NCBI RefSeq assembly: GCF_020194175.1
Contig: NZ_JADYVX010000039.1
Location: 1-64,000, forward strand
Length of the DNA: 64,000 nucleotides
Direction of reading: 5' to 3'
Source of the DNA: Bradyrhizobium sp. BRP22
GTDB taxonomy: Bacteria; Pseudomonadota; Alphaproteobacteria; Rhizobiales; Xanthobacteraceae
How positions within the stretch are numbered: position 1 is the stretch's first letter; the number at the start of each line of letters is the position of its first letter. Of the stretch, positions 8,209-18,641 are shown piece after piece. Below the pieces are notes generated by a model. It searched no databases, was not told the DNA's origin, and worked only from the letters and a program-made list of their open reading frames with translations. The translations under genes and the position numbers were made by a program.

Positions 8209-9638
8209 GCACACCATTATGGACATCGGCGGCGATGGTCGATGCGATGCGCGCGGCGACGCAGGGGCGCTTGCCCTCGGGCGTCACCGGCCTTTCCATC
8301 GACAGCCGTACGCTTCGGCCGGGCGAGGCTTACTTCGCCATCAAGGGCGACGTGCATGACGGCCACGCCTTCGTCGACGCCGCGTTGAAGGCGGGCGCCG
8401 CGCTCGCGGTGGTCGAGAAGGCGCAGCGCGACAAGTTTCCCGCCGATGCGCCGCTCCTGATCGTCGATGATGTGCTCGCCGGTCTCGTCGATCTTGCCCA
8501 CGCCTCACGCGCGCGGCTCAACGCCAGGATCATTGCGGTCACCGGCTCGGTCGGCAAGACTTCGACCAAGGAAGGGCTGCGCCACGTACTCTCGGCACAA
8601 GGCGAGACGCACGCCTCCGTCGCGTCCTTCAACAATCATTGGGGCGTGCCGCTGTCGCTGGCGCGCTGCCCCGCGTCGGCGCGCTTCGCGGTGTTCGAGA
8701 TCGGCATGAACCATGTCGGCGAGATCACGCCGCTGGTGAAGATGGTGCGGCCGCATGTTGCCGTGATCACCACCGTGGAGCCGGTACATCTAGAGTTCTT
8801 TTCCGGCATCGAGCAGATCGCGGACGCCAAGGCGGAGATCTTCCTGGGTCTCGAGCCTGACGGCGCCGTCGTGCTCAACCGCGACAATCCGCAATTCGCC
8901 AGACTTGTGACGCGCGCAAAGGAACTTGGTATTTCACGCATCGTTTCCTTCGGCATGGACTCGCAATCCGACGCGCGGCTGATCGACGTGTCGCTGCATG
9001 CGGTCTGTTCCGCCGTGCACGCCAACATCCTCGGCCATGACGTCACCTACAAGATCAGCATGCCCGGCCGTCATATGGCGATGAACTCGCTTGCCGTGCT
9101 CGCCGGTGCGTCGCTGATCGGCGCGGACCTCGCGCGCGCGGCCTTGTCGCTGTCGCAGCTCGAGGCGCCCGCGGGCCGCGGTGCGCGGCGCATCCTCGAG
9201 ATCGGGACCGGCGAGGCGACGCTGATCGATGAGAGTTACAATGCCAATCCGGCGTCGATGGCGGCTGCGCTGAACGTGCTTGGGCGCGCCCAGCTCGGTC
9301 CGCAGGGTCGCCGCATCGCCGTGCTCGGCGACATGCTCGAGCTCGGCCCGACCGGCCCGGCGCTGCATCGCGCCCTGGCCGAGGCTGTCAGCGCCAACAA
9401 TATCGACCTCGTTTATTGTTGTGGTCCGCTGATGCGCAACCTCTGGGACGCTCTTTCCTCGGCAAGGCGGGGAGGCTATGCCGATAGCTCGGCGAGTCTG
9501 GAGACCCAGGCGGTCGCGGCGATCCGCCCCGGCGATGCCGTCATGGTCAAGGGATCGCTGGGTTCGAAGATGAAGCGGATCGTCAACGCGCTGGAAAAGC
9601 GCTTTCCCGGCAAAGCCGCGCATGAAAAAGCGCTATAG
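8205..9638 (+). CDS. murF: UDP-MurNAc-tripeptide:D-alanyl-D-alanine ligase
   Basis: Adds D-Ala-D-Ala to UDP-MurNAc-tripeptide, completing the pentapeptide. 477 residues. N-terminal substrate domain (LSIDSRTLRPGEAYFAIKG), ATP loop TGSVGKTSTKE, EIGMNHVGEI in the central domain, and IDESYNANPASM and VLGDMLELG in the C-terminal domain are all characteristic of MurF. It starts inside the murE stop codon and ends 9 bases before mraY. Confidence 0.97.
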   Translation: MSTPLWTSAAMVDAMRAATQGRLPSGVTGLSIDSRTLRPGEAYFAIKGDVHDGHAFVDAALKAGAALAVVEKAQRDKFPADAPLLIVDDVLAGLVDLAHASRARLNARIIAVTGSVGKTSTKEGLRHVLSAQGETHASVASFNNHWGVPLSLARCPASARFAVFEIGMNHVGEITPLVKMVRPHVAVITTVEPVHLEFFSGIEQIADAKAEIFLGLEPDGAVVLNRDNPQFARLVTRAKELGISRIVSFGMDSQSDARLIDVSLHAVCSAVHANILGHDVTYKISMPGRHMAMNSLAVLAGASLIGADLARAALSLSQLEAPAGRGARRILEIGTGEATLIDESYNANPASMAAALNVLGRAQLGPQGRRIAVLGDMLELGPTGPALHRALAEAVSANNIDLVYCCGPLMRNLWDALSSARRGGYADSSASLETQAVAAIRPGDAVMVKGSLGSKMKRIVNALEKRFPGKAAHEKAL

Positions 9639-9647
9639 GCATATTGA

Positions 9648-10754
9648 ATGTTTTATTGGCTGATCGACCTTTCCAACACGGTCCCCGGCTTCGGGGGGCT
9701 CCGGACGGCGCTCAACGTGTTCCGCTACATCACCTTCCGCACCGGCGGGGCGATGGTCACGGGTGCGCTGTTCGTGTTCCTGTTCGGGCCCTGGATCATC
9801 GATCATCTGCGGCTGCGCCAGGGCAAGGGCCAGCCGATCCGAACCGACGGCCCGCAGTCGCACCTGATCTCCAAGAAGGGTACGCCGACCATGGGCGGGC
9901 TGATGATCCTGTCCGGCGTGGTGGTGGCGACGCTGCTCTGGGCCAACCCGATCAACCCTTACGTCTGGATCGTGCTGGCGGTGACGCTGGGTTTCGGCTT
10001 CGTCGGCTTCTATGACGATTATCTGAAGGTCACCAAGCAGAGCCATAGCGGCTTTGCCGGCAAGCTGCGCCTTGCGATCGAGGCGATCATCGCGCTCGCC
10101 GCCTGTTACGCGCTGGTGCGGCTCGGCCGCGATGTGTCCTCGACCTCGCTCGCGATTCCCTTCTTCAAGGATGTCGTGTTCAATTTCGGCTGGTTCTTCG
10201 TGATCTTCGGCGCCTTCGTCATGGTCGGCGCGGGAAATGCGGTGAACCTGACCGACGGCCTCGACGGTCTTGCCATCGTTCCGGTGATGATCGCGGCTGC
10301 CAGTTTCGGCATGATCTCCTATCTCACCGGCAACGCGGTGTTCTCCGACTACCTGCAGATCAATTATGTCGCCGGCACCGGCGAGCTCGCGGTGCTCTGC
10401 GGCGCCGTGCTGGGCGCCGGTCTCGGATTCCTGTGGTTCAACGCGCCGCCGGCCTCGATCTTCATGGGCGACACCGGCTCGCTCGCGCTCGGCGGCATGC
10501 TGGGAGCAACGGCCGTTGCGGTGAAGCACGAGATCGTGCTGGCGGTGATCGGCGGCCTGTTCGTGCTGGAAGCGGTTTCGGTGATCGTGCAGGTGGCTTC
10601 GTTCAAGCTCACCGGCAAGCGCGTGTTCCGGATGGCGCCGCTGCACCACCATTTCGAGCAGAAGGGCTGGACCGAGCCGCAGATCGTGATCCGCTTCTGG
10701 ATCATCTCGGTGATGCTGGCACTCGCCGGCCTCTCCACGTTGAAGCTGCGATGA
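9648..10754 (+). CDS. mraY: Phospho-N-acetylmuramoyl-pentapeptide transferase
   Basis: Integral membrane enzyme transferring phospho-MurNAc-pentapeptide to undecaprenyl phosphate to give lipid I. 368 residues with about ten transmembrane helices. Conserved cytoplasmic loops are visible: KKGTPTMGGLMI, GFYDDYLKVTKQ (the Asp pair), NLTDGLDGLA, FMGDTGSLALGG and APLHHHFEQKGW. It overlaps murD by 4 bases. Confidence 0.97.
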   Translation: MFYWLIDLSNTVPGFGGLRTALNVFRYITFRTGGAMVTGALFVFLFGPWIIDHLRLRQGKGQPIRTDGPQSHLISKKGTPTMGGLMILSGVVVATLLWANPINPYVWIVLAVTLGFGFVGFYDDYLKVTKQSHSGFAGKLRLAIEAIIALAACYALVRLGRDVSSTSLAIPFFKDVVFNFGWFFVIFGAFVMVGAGNAVNLTDGLDGLAIVPVMIAAASFGMISYLTGNAVFSDYLQINYVAGTGELAVLCGAVLGAGLGFLWFNAPPASIFMGDTGSLALGGMLGATAVAVKHEIVLAVIGGLFVLEAVSVIVQVASFKLTGKRVFRMAPLHHHFEQKGWTEPQIVIRFWIISVMLALAGLSTLKLR

Positions 10755-12151
10755 TCTCTGTCACCTCCTTCGCCGGCAAGACGGTTGCCGTGTTCGGCCT
10801 CGGCGGTTCGGGCCTCGCGAGCTGCCACGCGCTGAAGGCGGGCGGGGCGGAGGTGATCGCGGGCGACGATAATGCCGACAATATCGCGAAAGCCGCCCAA
10901 GCCGGCTTCACCACCGCCGATCTGCGCTCCGTATCCTGGGCGAATTTCGCTGCATTGATCCTGACCCCCGGTGCGCCGCTGACCCATCCCGCCCCGCATT
11001 GGAGCGTGCTGCTGGCGCGCCAGGCTGGCGTGGAGGTGATCGGCGACATCGAATTGTTCTGCCGCGAGCGGCGCCGTCACGCGCCGCAGGCGCCGTTCGT
11101 CGCGATCACCGGCACCAACGGCAAGTCGACCACGACGGCGCTGATCGCGCATCTCATGAAGGTCGCGGGCTACGACACCCAGATGGGCGGCAATATCGGC
11201 ACCGCGATCCTATCGCTGGAGCCGCCGCGGATGGGACGCGTCCATGTGATCGAGATGTCGTCCTACCAGATCGACCTCACGCCCTCGCTCGATCCGTCCG
11301 TCGGCATCCTGCTCAACGTCAGCGAGGACCACATCGATCGCCACGGCACGCTGGAAAATTACGCCGCGGTGAAGGAGCGGCTGGTGGCCGGCGTTCAGCC
11401 GGCGGGCACCTCGATCGTCGGCGTCGACGACATCTTCTGCCGCAACATCGCCGACCGTCTCGATCAGGCAGGCAAGCGCGTGGTGCGCGTGTCCGTGAAG
11501 AACCCGCTGCCCGACGGCATCTATGTCGAACGAGAGACCATCGTGCGTGCGTCGGGCGCTGCGCGCAGCGAAGTCGCGCGGCTCGGCGGCATCGGTTCGC
11601 TGCGCGGCCTGCACAACGCCCAGAACGCCGCATGCGCCGCGGCCTGCGCGCTGGCGATGGGCATCTCGACGGATGTGCTGCAGAACGGCCTGCGCAGTTT
11701 TCCCGGCCTCGCGCACCGCATGGAGCAGGTCGGTCGCCGCGGCAACGTGCTGTTCGTCAACGATTCCAAAGGCACCAACGCCGATGCGGCCGCGCATGCG
11801 CTGTCGTCGTTTTCTGACATCTTCTGGATCGCAGGCGGTAAGCCGAAGGCCGGCGGCATCACCGGCCTGACCGGCTATTTCCCGCGCATCCGCAAAGCCT
11901 ATCTGATCGGCGAGGCGGCGCCGGAATTTTCCGGCACCCTCGGCGACGCGGTGCCGCACGAGATTTCGCAGACGCTGGACGTGGCAGTCGCCAACGCCGC
12001 GCGTGACGCCGAAGCCTCCGGCCTCACTGATGCGGTCGTGCTCTTGTCGCCCGCCTGCGCGTCGTTCGACCAGTACCGCAATTTCGAAATCCGCGGCGCC
12101 GCCTTCCGCGACCTCGTGACGGCGCTGCCCGGCGTCAAGCCGGTGGTGTGA
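10751..12151 (+). CDS. murD: UDP-MurNAc-L-alanine:D-glutamate ligase
   Basis: Cytoplasmic ligase adding D-glutamate to UDP-MurNAc-L-Ala. 466 residues. It has the N-terminal Rossmann-like motif VFGLGGSGLAS, ATP loop TGTNGKSTTTAL, NVSEDHIDRHG, RMEQVGRRGNVLFVNDSKGTN (shown in part) and the C-terminal LLSPACASFDQY. The start ATG overlaps the mraY stop (ATGA). Downstream is a repeat-filled gap of 226 bases before ftsW. Confidence 0.97.
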   Translation: MISVTSFAGKTVAVFGLGGSGLASCHALKAGGAEVIAGDDNADNIAKAAQAGFTTADLRSVSWANFAALILTPGAPLTHPAPHWSVLLARQAGVEVIGDIELFCRERRRHAPQAPFVAITGTNGKSTTTALIAHLMKVAGYDTQMGGNIGTAILSLEPPRMGRVHVIEMSSYQIDLTPSLDPSVGILLNVSEDHIDRHGTLENYAAVKERLVAGVQPAGTSIVGVDDIFCRNIADRLDQAGKRVVRVSVKNPLPDGIYVERETIVRASGAARSEVARLGGIGSLRGLHNAQNAACAAACALAMGISTDVLQNGLRSFPGLAHRMEQVGRRGNVLFVNDSKGTNADAAAHALSSFSDIFWIAGGKPKAGGITGLTGYFPRIRKAYLIGEAAPEFSGTLGDAVPHEISQTLDVAVANAARDAEASGLTDAVVLLSPACASFDQYRNFEIRGAAFRDLVTALPGVKPVV

Positions 12152-12166
12152 ATCCCACACTCGGCT

Positions 12167-12272
12167 GTCGTCACCCGCGAAGGCGGTTGATCCAGTATTC
12201 CAGAGACGCCGGTGGCTTGTGTCGATAGTCCGGCGTTTACTGGACACCCCGCCTGCGCGGGGTATGACGACG
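12167..12272. repeat. Palindromic repeat, class C, copy 1
   Basis: Pattern GTCGTCACCCGCGAAGGCGG, then ATCCAGTATTCCAGAG, a variable middle, GTTTACTGGA and finally CCCGCCTGCGCGGGGTATGAC. The outer arms are inverted repeats and ATCCAGTA / TACTGGA forms the inner stem. Copies at 14801, 31206, 38205 and 44447 share this pattern. Located between murD and ftsW. Confidence 0.8.
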
Positions 12273-12377
12273 GCAGAGCCGCTTCCGCCACGCATCAAAA
12301 CTTCCGCAGTTCATTAACCCTTCGGAAACCATCCTCGTCCACCAATGGCCGTTACCTCCGCCATCTGGGGACGCACC

Positions 12378-13529
12378 ATGCTCGCCCGTGACCAACGCTC
12401 GCCGCTGTCCGACTGGTGGTGGACCATCGACAAGCCGCTGCTGGGTGCGATCATCGCGCTGATGTTCGGCGGCGTCATCCTGTCCCTGGCGGCAAGCCCC
12501 CCGGTCGCGACCCGGATCGGGCTCGATCCCTTCCATTTCTTCAGCCGGCACGTGCTGTTCCTGCTGCCGTCCTTCATGGTGCTGATCGCGGTCTCCTTCC
12601 TGTCGCCGCGCCAGATCCGGCGTGTGGCGCTGGTGGTGTTCTTCGGCAGCATCGCGCTGATCGTGATGACGCTCCTGATCGGCCCCGAGGTGAAGGGCTC
12701 GCGGCGCTGGATCACGCTGGTCGGCGTCAACATCCAGGCGTCCGAATCGGCAAAGCCCGCCTTCGTCATCGTCGCGGCCTGGCTGTTTGCGGAATCGACC
12801 AGGCGCCCCGAGATGCCCGCGACGTCGATGGCGCTGGTGCTGCTGTTGATGCTGGTCTCGCTCTTGGTGATGGAGCCTGATTTCGGCCAGACCATGCTGA
12901 TCCTGATGGTGTGGGGCGCGCTGTTCTTCATCGCAGGGATGCGGATGATCTGGGTGTTGGGACTCGCAGGCGCCGCCGGCCTCGGCCTGTTCAGCGCCTA
13001 TCTGTTCGTCCCGCACGTCGCCGGCCGCATCAAGCGCTTCATGAATCCGGCCTCCGGCGACACCTTCCAGGTCGACATGGCGATGGAGGCGTTCTGGAAC
13101 GGCGGCTGGTTCGGGCTCGGGCCGGGCGAGGGCATCGCCAAGCGCAGCCTGCCGGACAGCCACACTGACTTCGTGTTCGCGGTCGCCGCCGAAGAGTTCG
13201 GCATCATCCTCTGTCTCGCGCTGCTGGCGCTGTTCGCCTTCGTCGTGATCCGCACGCTGTCGCGCGCCTACGCCAGCGAGGACATGTTTGCGCGCTTTGC
13301 GGCATCGGGGCTTGCGATCCTGTTCGGGGTGCAGGCCGCGATCAACATGGCGGTCAATCTGCAACTGATTCCCGCCAAGGGCATGACGCTGCCGTTCATC
13401 TCCTATGGCGGCTCCTCGATCGTTTCGCTGGCTTATGGCGTCGGCATGATGCTGGCGCTCACGAGGCAGCGCCCGCGCACCGAGATCGAATCGACCAATG
13501 CGGCCAGCGCAGCGCCGAGCTATGCGTAG
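12378..13529 (+). CDS. ftsW: Lipid II polymerase of the divisome, FtsW (SEDS family)
   Basis: SEDS peptidoglycan glycosyltransferase paired with FtsI. 383 residues and about ten transmembrane segments. Family blocks include GSRRWITLVGVNIQASE, MEPDFGQTMLI, GEGIAKRSLPDSHTDFVFAV and LPFISYGGSSIVS. The start at MLARDQRSPLSDWWW is favoured by GGGGA upstream. An in-frame ATG at 12345 has no ribosome site. Confidence 0.96.
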   Translation: MLARDQRSPLSDWWWTIDKPLLGAIIALMFGGVILSLAASPPVATRIGLDPFHFFSRHVLFLLPSFMVLIAVSFLSPRQIRRVALVVFFGSIALIVMTLLIGPEVKGSRRWITLVGVNIQASESAKPAFVIVAAWLFAESTRRPEMPATSMALVLLLMLVSLLVMEPDFGQTMLILMVWGALFFIAGMRMIWVLGLAGAAGLGLFSAYLFVPHVAGRIKRFMNPASGDTFQVDMAMEAFWNGGWFGLGPGEGIAKRSLPDSHTDFVFAVAAEEFGIILCLALLALFAFVVIRTLSRAYASEDMFARFAASGLAILFGVQAAINMAVNLQLIPAKGMTLPFISYGGSSIVSLAYGVGMMLALTRQRPRTEIESTNAASAAPSYA

Positions 13530-13531
13530 CT

Positions 13532-13652
13532 CGTCATTGCGAGGAGCGAAGCGACCAAGCAATCCATGCCTCCGCAAGCGGTGAAATGGATTGCTTCGTG
13601 GAGCCTGTCATCGGGCGGCGCTTTGCGCCGACCCGGTGGCTCGCAATGACGG
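13532..13652. repeat. Palindromic repeat, class B, copy 1
   Basis: Starts CGTCATTGCGAGGAGCGAAG, continues GCAATCCA ... TGGATTGCTTCG as the inner stem, and ends CTCGCAATGACGG as the inverted outer arm. An extra arm (GGGCGGCGCTTTGCGCCGACCC) is inserted on the right side. It fills the ftsW-murG gap; the second copy is at 38383. Confidence 0.85.
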
Positions 13653-13675
13653 CTTAATGCCTGTAGAAGCCAGCC

Positions 13676-14776
13676 ATGGATAACGCGCCCCTCATCCTGC
13701 TGGCTGCCGGCGGCACCGGCGGCCATTTGTTCCCCGCCGAAGCGCTCGGCGTGGAACTGATCAAACGCGGCCTGCGCGTGCGGCTCGCCACCGACGCCCG
13801 CGCGCTGCGCTACAGCGGACTGTTCTCCAAGGAAAATATCGACGTGGTGCCGAGCGAGACGGTGCGCGGCCGCAATCCGGTCGCGCTCGCCCGCACCGCG
13901 ATCATGCTTGGCTATGGCCTCGCGGTTGCCGCCAATCTGGTGCGCCGGCTGAAGCCGGCTGCGGTGGTCGGGTTCGGCGGCTACCCCACCGTGCCGCCGC
14001 TGCTCGCCGCGCGCTTGCTCGGCGTGCCCGGCATCATCCATGACGCCAACGCGGTGCTCGGTCGCGCCAACCGCTTCCTCTCCGGCCGCGTCAATGCGAT
14101 CGCGACCTCGCTGCCCGGCGTGCTCGATCGCGATCCGGCGCTGGCCGGCAAGACCACCACCGTCGGCACGCCGATGCGGCCCGCGATTCTCGCGGCCGCC
14201 GCGGTGCCGTTTGCCACGCCGGAACCGAACGGGCCGCTGCGCCTGCTGGTGGTCGGCGGCAGCCAGGGTGCGCGGGTGATGAGCGACATCGTGCCCGGCG
14301 CGATCGAGAAGCTCGAGCCGGCGCTGTGGAGCCGCCTGATCCTCACCCAGCAGGTGCGGGAGGAGGACATGGCCCGGGTGCGCGCGGTCTATGACCGGCT
14401 CAAGATCAATGTCGAGCTCGCGCCGTTCTTCAGCGACCTGCCGGCAAAACTCGCCGCCAGCCATCTCGTGATCTCGCGCTCCGGTGCCGGCACCGTCGCC
14501 GAGCTCGCCGCCATCGGGCGGCCCTCGATCCTGGTGCCGCTGCCCGGCGCGATCGACCAGGACCAGTTCGCCAATGCCGGTGTGCTGTCGCAGGCCGGCG
14601 GGGGCTTGCGGATTCCGCAGGCGGAATTCACGCACGATCGTTTGGCCGCGGAAATCTCCGCTTTCGCCGCCGAACCGGCGAAATTGACGGCGATGGCCGC
14701 TGCAGCGCGCGGCGTCGGCCGGCTGGACGCCGCCGAGCGGCTGGCCGATCTGGTGGTGAAAGTGGCCGGAATCTAG
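13676..14776 (+). CDS. murG: UDP-GlcNAc:lipid I N-acetylglucosaminyltransferase
   Basis: GT28 glycosyltransferase on the inner face of the membrane, making lipid II. 366 residues. The N-terminal AAGGTGGHLFPAEAL loop, VVGFGGYPTVPPLLAA, IIHDANAVLGRANRFL, LVVGGSQGARV, and SRSGAGTVAELAAIGRPSIL (shown in part) are diagnostic. It lies between a class B repeat upstream and a class C repeat downstream, so it may depend on read-through or on a local promoter. Confidence 0.97.
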   Translation: MDNAPLILLAAGGTGGHLFPAEALGVELIKRGLRVRLATDARALRYSGLFSKENIDVVPSETVRGRNPVALARTAIMLGYGLAVAANLVRRLKPAAVVGFGGYPTVPPLLAARLLGVPGIIHDANAVLGRANRFLSGRVNAIATSLPGVLDRDPALAGKTTTVGTPMRPAILAAAAVPFATPEPNGPLRLLVVGGSQGARVMSDIVPGAIEKLEPALWSRLILTQQVREEDMARVRAVYDRLKINVELAPFFSDLPAKLAASHLVISRSGAGTVAELAAIGRPSILVPLPGAIDQDQFANAGVLSQAGGGLRIPQAEFTHDRLAAEISAFAAEPAKLTAMAAAARGVGRLDAAERLADLVVKVAGI

Positions 14777-14800
14777 GCGGCCGCGTGCAAAATTGCCCTT

Positions 14801-14875
14801 GTCATGCCCCGCGAAAGCGGGGCATCCAGTAAACCGCGCAGTTGATATGAATCGCTGCCTTCGCGGACGATGACG
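14801..14875. repeat. Palindromic repeat, class C, copy 2 (short)
   Basis: GTCATGCCCCGCGAAAGCGG then GGCATCCAGTAAACCGCG and a right arm CTTCGCGGACGATGACG. This is a shortened version without the TACTGGA return arm. It ends 3 bases before the GAGGA ribosome site of murC. Confidence 0.75.
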
Positions 14876-14889
14876 TCGAGGAACACCGC

Positions 14890-16293
<1,404 letters not shown>

Positions 16294-16294
16294 C

Positions 16295-17218
16295 GTGGCC
16301 GGTTTCCCCGACATCACGCTGGAGCTGAAAGCCGCGATGCCGGAGCTGCGGGGACGGCTGCTGGCGAATCAATCGCTGGCGGAATTGACCTGGTTCCGCG
16401 TCGGCGGGCCGGCGCAGGTGCTGTTCACGCCGGCGGATGAAGACGATCTCGCTTACTTCCTGGCGCGCTTGCCGAACGAACTGCCGGTCTATGTCGTCGG
16501 CGTCGGCTCCAACCTGATCGTCCGTGACGGCGGCATGCCGGGCGTCGTGATTCGCCTTGCACCGCGCGCGTTCGGCGAGACCAGAGCCGAAGGCGATATC
16601 GTCACCGCCGGCGCCGCGGCGCTCGACAAGCGCGTGGCCGAGACGGCGGCGGGCGCGAACATTGGCGGCCTGGAATTTTTCTTCGGCATCCCCGGCACGG
16701 TCGGCGGTGCGCTGCGCATGAATGCGGGCGCCAACGGCGGCGAGACCAAGGATGTGCTGCTGGATGCCACCGGCATCGGCCGCGACGGCACCAGACACAC
16801 ATTCACCAACGCCGGGATGAAATTCGTCTATCGGAGCAGCGGCGTCGATCCCTCGATCATCTTCACCTCCGCGCGCTTTCGCGGCAGCATCACCGCAAGC
16901 GAGGCGATCCGCGCGCGCATGAACGAGGTGCAGACCCACCGCGAGACCGCCCAGCCGATTCGCGAGAAGACCGGCGGCTCGACCTTCAAGAACCCGCCGG
17001 GCAACAGCGCCTGGAAATTGATCGATGCCGCCGGCTGCCGCGGCTTGCGCGTTGGCGGCGCCCAGGTCTCGGAGATGCACTGCAATTTCCTGATCAACAC
17101 CGGCGACGCCACCGGGCACGATATCGAGACGCTCGGCGAAACCGTGCGGCAGCGGGTGAAAGAGACGTCGGGAATCGAGCTACACTGGGAAATCAAGCGA
17201 ATCGGGATTCCGCTATAG
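16295..17218 (+). CDS. murB: UDP-N-acetylenolpyruvoylglucosamine reductase
   Basis: FAD-dependent, NADPH-using reductase producing UDP-MurNAc. 307 residues with a GTG start one base after murC. Visible motifs: TWFRVGGPAQVLF, VVGVGSNLIVRDGGMPG (FAD binding), GLEFFFGIPGTVGGALRMN, and GGSTFKNPPGNSAWKLID with the catalytic serine. The length and the C-terminus fit the shorter type II MurB. Confidence 0.95.
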   Translation: MAGFPDITLELKAAMPELRGRLLANQSLAELTWFRVGGPAQVLFTPADEDDLAYFLARLPNELPVYVVGVGSNLIVRDGGMPGVVIRLAPRAFGETRAEGDIVTAGAAALDKRVAETAAGANIGGLEFFFGIPGTVGGALRMNAGANGGETKDVLLDATGIGRDGTRHTFTNAGMKFVYRSSGVDPSIIFTSARFRGSITASEAIRARMNEVQTHRETAQPIREKTGGSTFKNPPGNSAWKLIDAAGCRGLRVGGAQVSEMHCNFLINTGDATGHDIETLGETVRQRVKETSGIELHWEIKRIGIPL

Positions 17219-17220
17219 TC

Positions 17221-17300
17221 GTCATTCCGGGGCGCGCGAAGCGCGAACCCGGAATCTCGAGATTCCGGGTCTGGTCCTTCGGACCATCCCGGAATGACGG
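17221..17300. repeat. Palindromic repeat, class A, copy 2
   Basis: GTCATTCCGGGGCGCGCGAA ... CCCGGAATCTCGAGATTCCG ... GGTCCTTCGGACC ... CCCGGAATGACGG. Perfect central palindrome around CTCGAG and intact terminal arms. It fills the murB-ddl gap. Confidence 0.9.
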
Positions 17301-17324
17301 ATGCGGGGATCGGCGGAAGAACTC

Positions 17325-18311
17325 ATGCGAACGACCATTCTCTTCGGCGGCAGCAACAAGGAACGTCTCGTATCGGTCGCAAGCGCGCAGGCGCTGCACC
17401 AGGCTCTGCCCGAGGCCGATCTCTGGTTCTGGGACGTGGCTGACAATGTCCACGTCGTGCGGTCCGAGCAGCTTCTGGAACATGCCAGGCCCTTTGAGGA
17501 CGAGTTCAGGCCCGGCACGCGCGGCATCCCGCTCGCGCAGGCGCTCGACCAGGCTGCCCGCGAGGATCGCGTGCTGGTGCTCGGTCTGCATGGGGGGCGT
17601 GCGGAGAACGGCGAATTGCAGGCGATGTGCGAGGTGCGCGGCGTGCCCTTCACCGGTTCGGGCTCAGCCGCCTCGCATCTCGCCTTCGACAAGGTCGCGG
17701 CGAAGCGCTTTGCCGCGATTGCCGGCGTGCCGGCGCCGGGCGGCATCGCCCTGGACGATATCGACGCGGCCTTCGCCGAATACGGCAAGCTGATCGCCAA
17801 GCCTGCACGCGACGGATCGAGCTACGGCCTGATCTTCGTCAATGCGAAGCAGGACATCGTTGCGGTCCGCAACGCTGCCACGACGGAGGAATATCTGATC
17901 GAGCCGTTCATTGCGGGCGTGGAGGCAACCTGCGGCGTGTTGGAGCGGTCCGATGGCTCGATCCTTTCACTGCCGCCGATCGAGATCGTGCCGGGCGAGG
18001 GCGCCTTCGACTACACGGCGAAATATTTGCTGAAGTCGACCCAGGAGATCTGCCCCGGGCGCTTTGCGCCGGACATCAGTGCCGCGATCATGGATCTGGC
18101 GCTCCGCGCCCACCGTGCATTGTCCTGCACCGGCTATTCCCGCAGCGACTTCATCGTGTCCGCCAAGGGCCCGATCTATCTGGAAACCAATACTCTGCCG
18201 GGGCTGACCAAGGCCTCGCTCTATCCGAAGGCCCTGAAGGCGCAGGGTATCGAGTTTGTCGACTTTCTTAACGATCAGATCGAACTGGCCAAGCGACGCG
18301 CGCATAAGTAG
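17325..18311 (+). CDS. ddl: D-alanine:D-alanine ligase
   Basis: ATP-grasp ligase forming the D-Ala-D-Ala used by MurF. 328 residues with the start at MRTTILFGGSNKERLVS, supported by GGAAG upstream. Motifs: LHGGRAENGELQ, GSGSAASHLAFDKVAAKRF, LIAKPARDGSSYGLIFV, SRSDFIVS and YLETNTLPGLTKASLYPK. It is somewhat divergent in its N-terminal half from enterobacterial DdlB. A G-rich hairpin without a T-run (18318-18341) follows. Confidence 0.93.
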   Translation: MRTTILFGGSNKERLVSVASAQALHQALPEADLWFWDVADNVHVVRSEQLLEHARPFEDEFRPGTRGIPLAQALDQAAREDRVLVLGLHGGRAENGELQAMCEVRGVPFTGSGSAASHLAFDKVAAKRFAAIAGVPAPGGIALDDIDAAFAEYGKLIAKPARDGSSYGLIFVNAKQDIVAVRNAATTEEYLIEPFIAGVEATCGVLERSDGSILSLPPIEIVPGEGAFDYTAKYLLKSTQEICPGRFAPDISAAIMDLALRAHRALSCTGYSRSDFIVSAKGPIYLETNTLPGLTKASLYPKALKAQGIEFVDFLNDQIELAKRRAHK

Positions 18312-18641
18312 TTCCGGCGGGTTCCATACCGAATCGGAACCCCGGGGATGGCTAAAATCCTAACGAATGCGCTGCAAACTGCGCACATTGCTCATCAAAA
18401 CGCATCTCGCGTTAACCAATTTTACCTTTTGTTTACCAGGAAGTCCGAAGGTTAACGCCGGCGGCGCATATGGCGCTTGGCTGCCGGGCGTGAGCTGTCG
18501 CGGGAACTTCACTTCGACACGCGTACGAGGGACAGGGGGCCTTTCTTACTGGCTTCGACACCCAGGCCGGCATCACCGAGACGTCGTGTGCGCCAGGACC
18601 CGCAAACGTGTTGCGGGCATAAGGTTTGACGAGCTCGTGCA
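18312..18641 (+). promoter_or_regulatory. Intergenic region with probable ftsQAZ promoter
   Basis: 330 bases without a convincing gene; a 105-codon open frame at 18367-18684 has no ribosome site or recognisable product. At 18411-18440 the AT-rich stretch has three TTAACC/TTTACC-like half-sites about 9-10 bases apart (GTTAACCAATTTTACC then TTTTGTTTACC), and another GTTAACG follows. This resembles CtrA half-sites (TTAA-N7-TTAA) but none matches fully. It is the only long dcw gap without a palindromic repeat. Confidence 0.4.
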
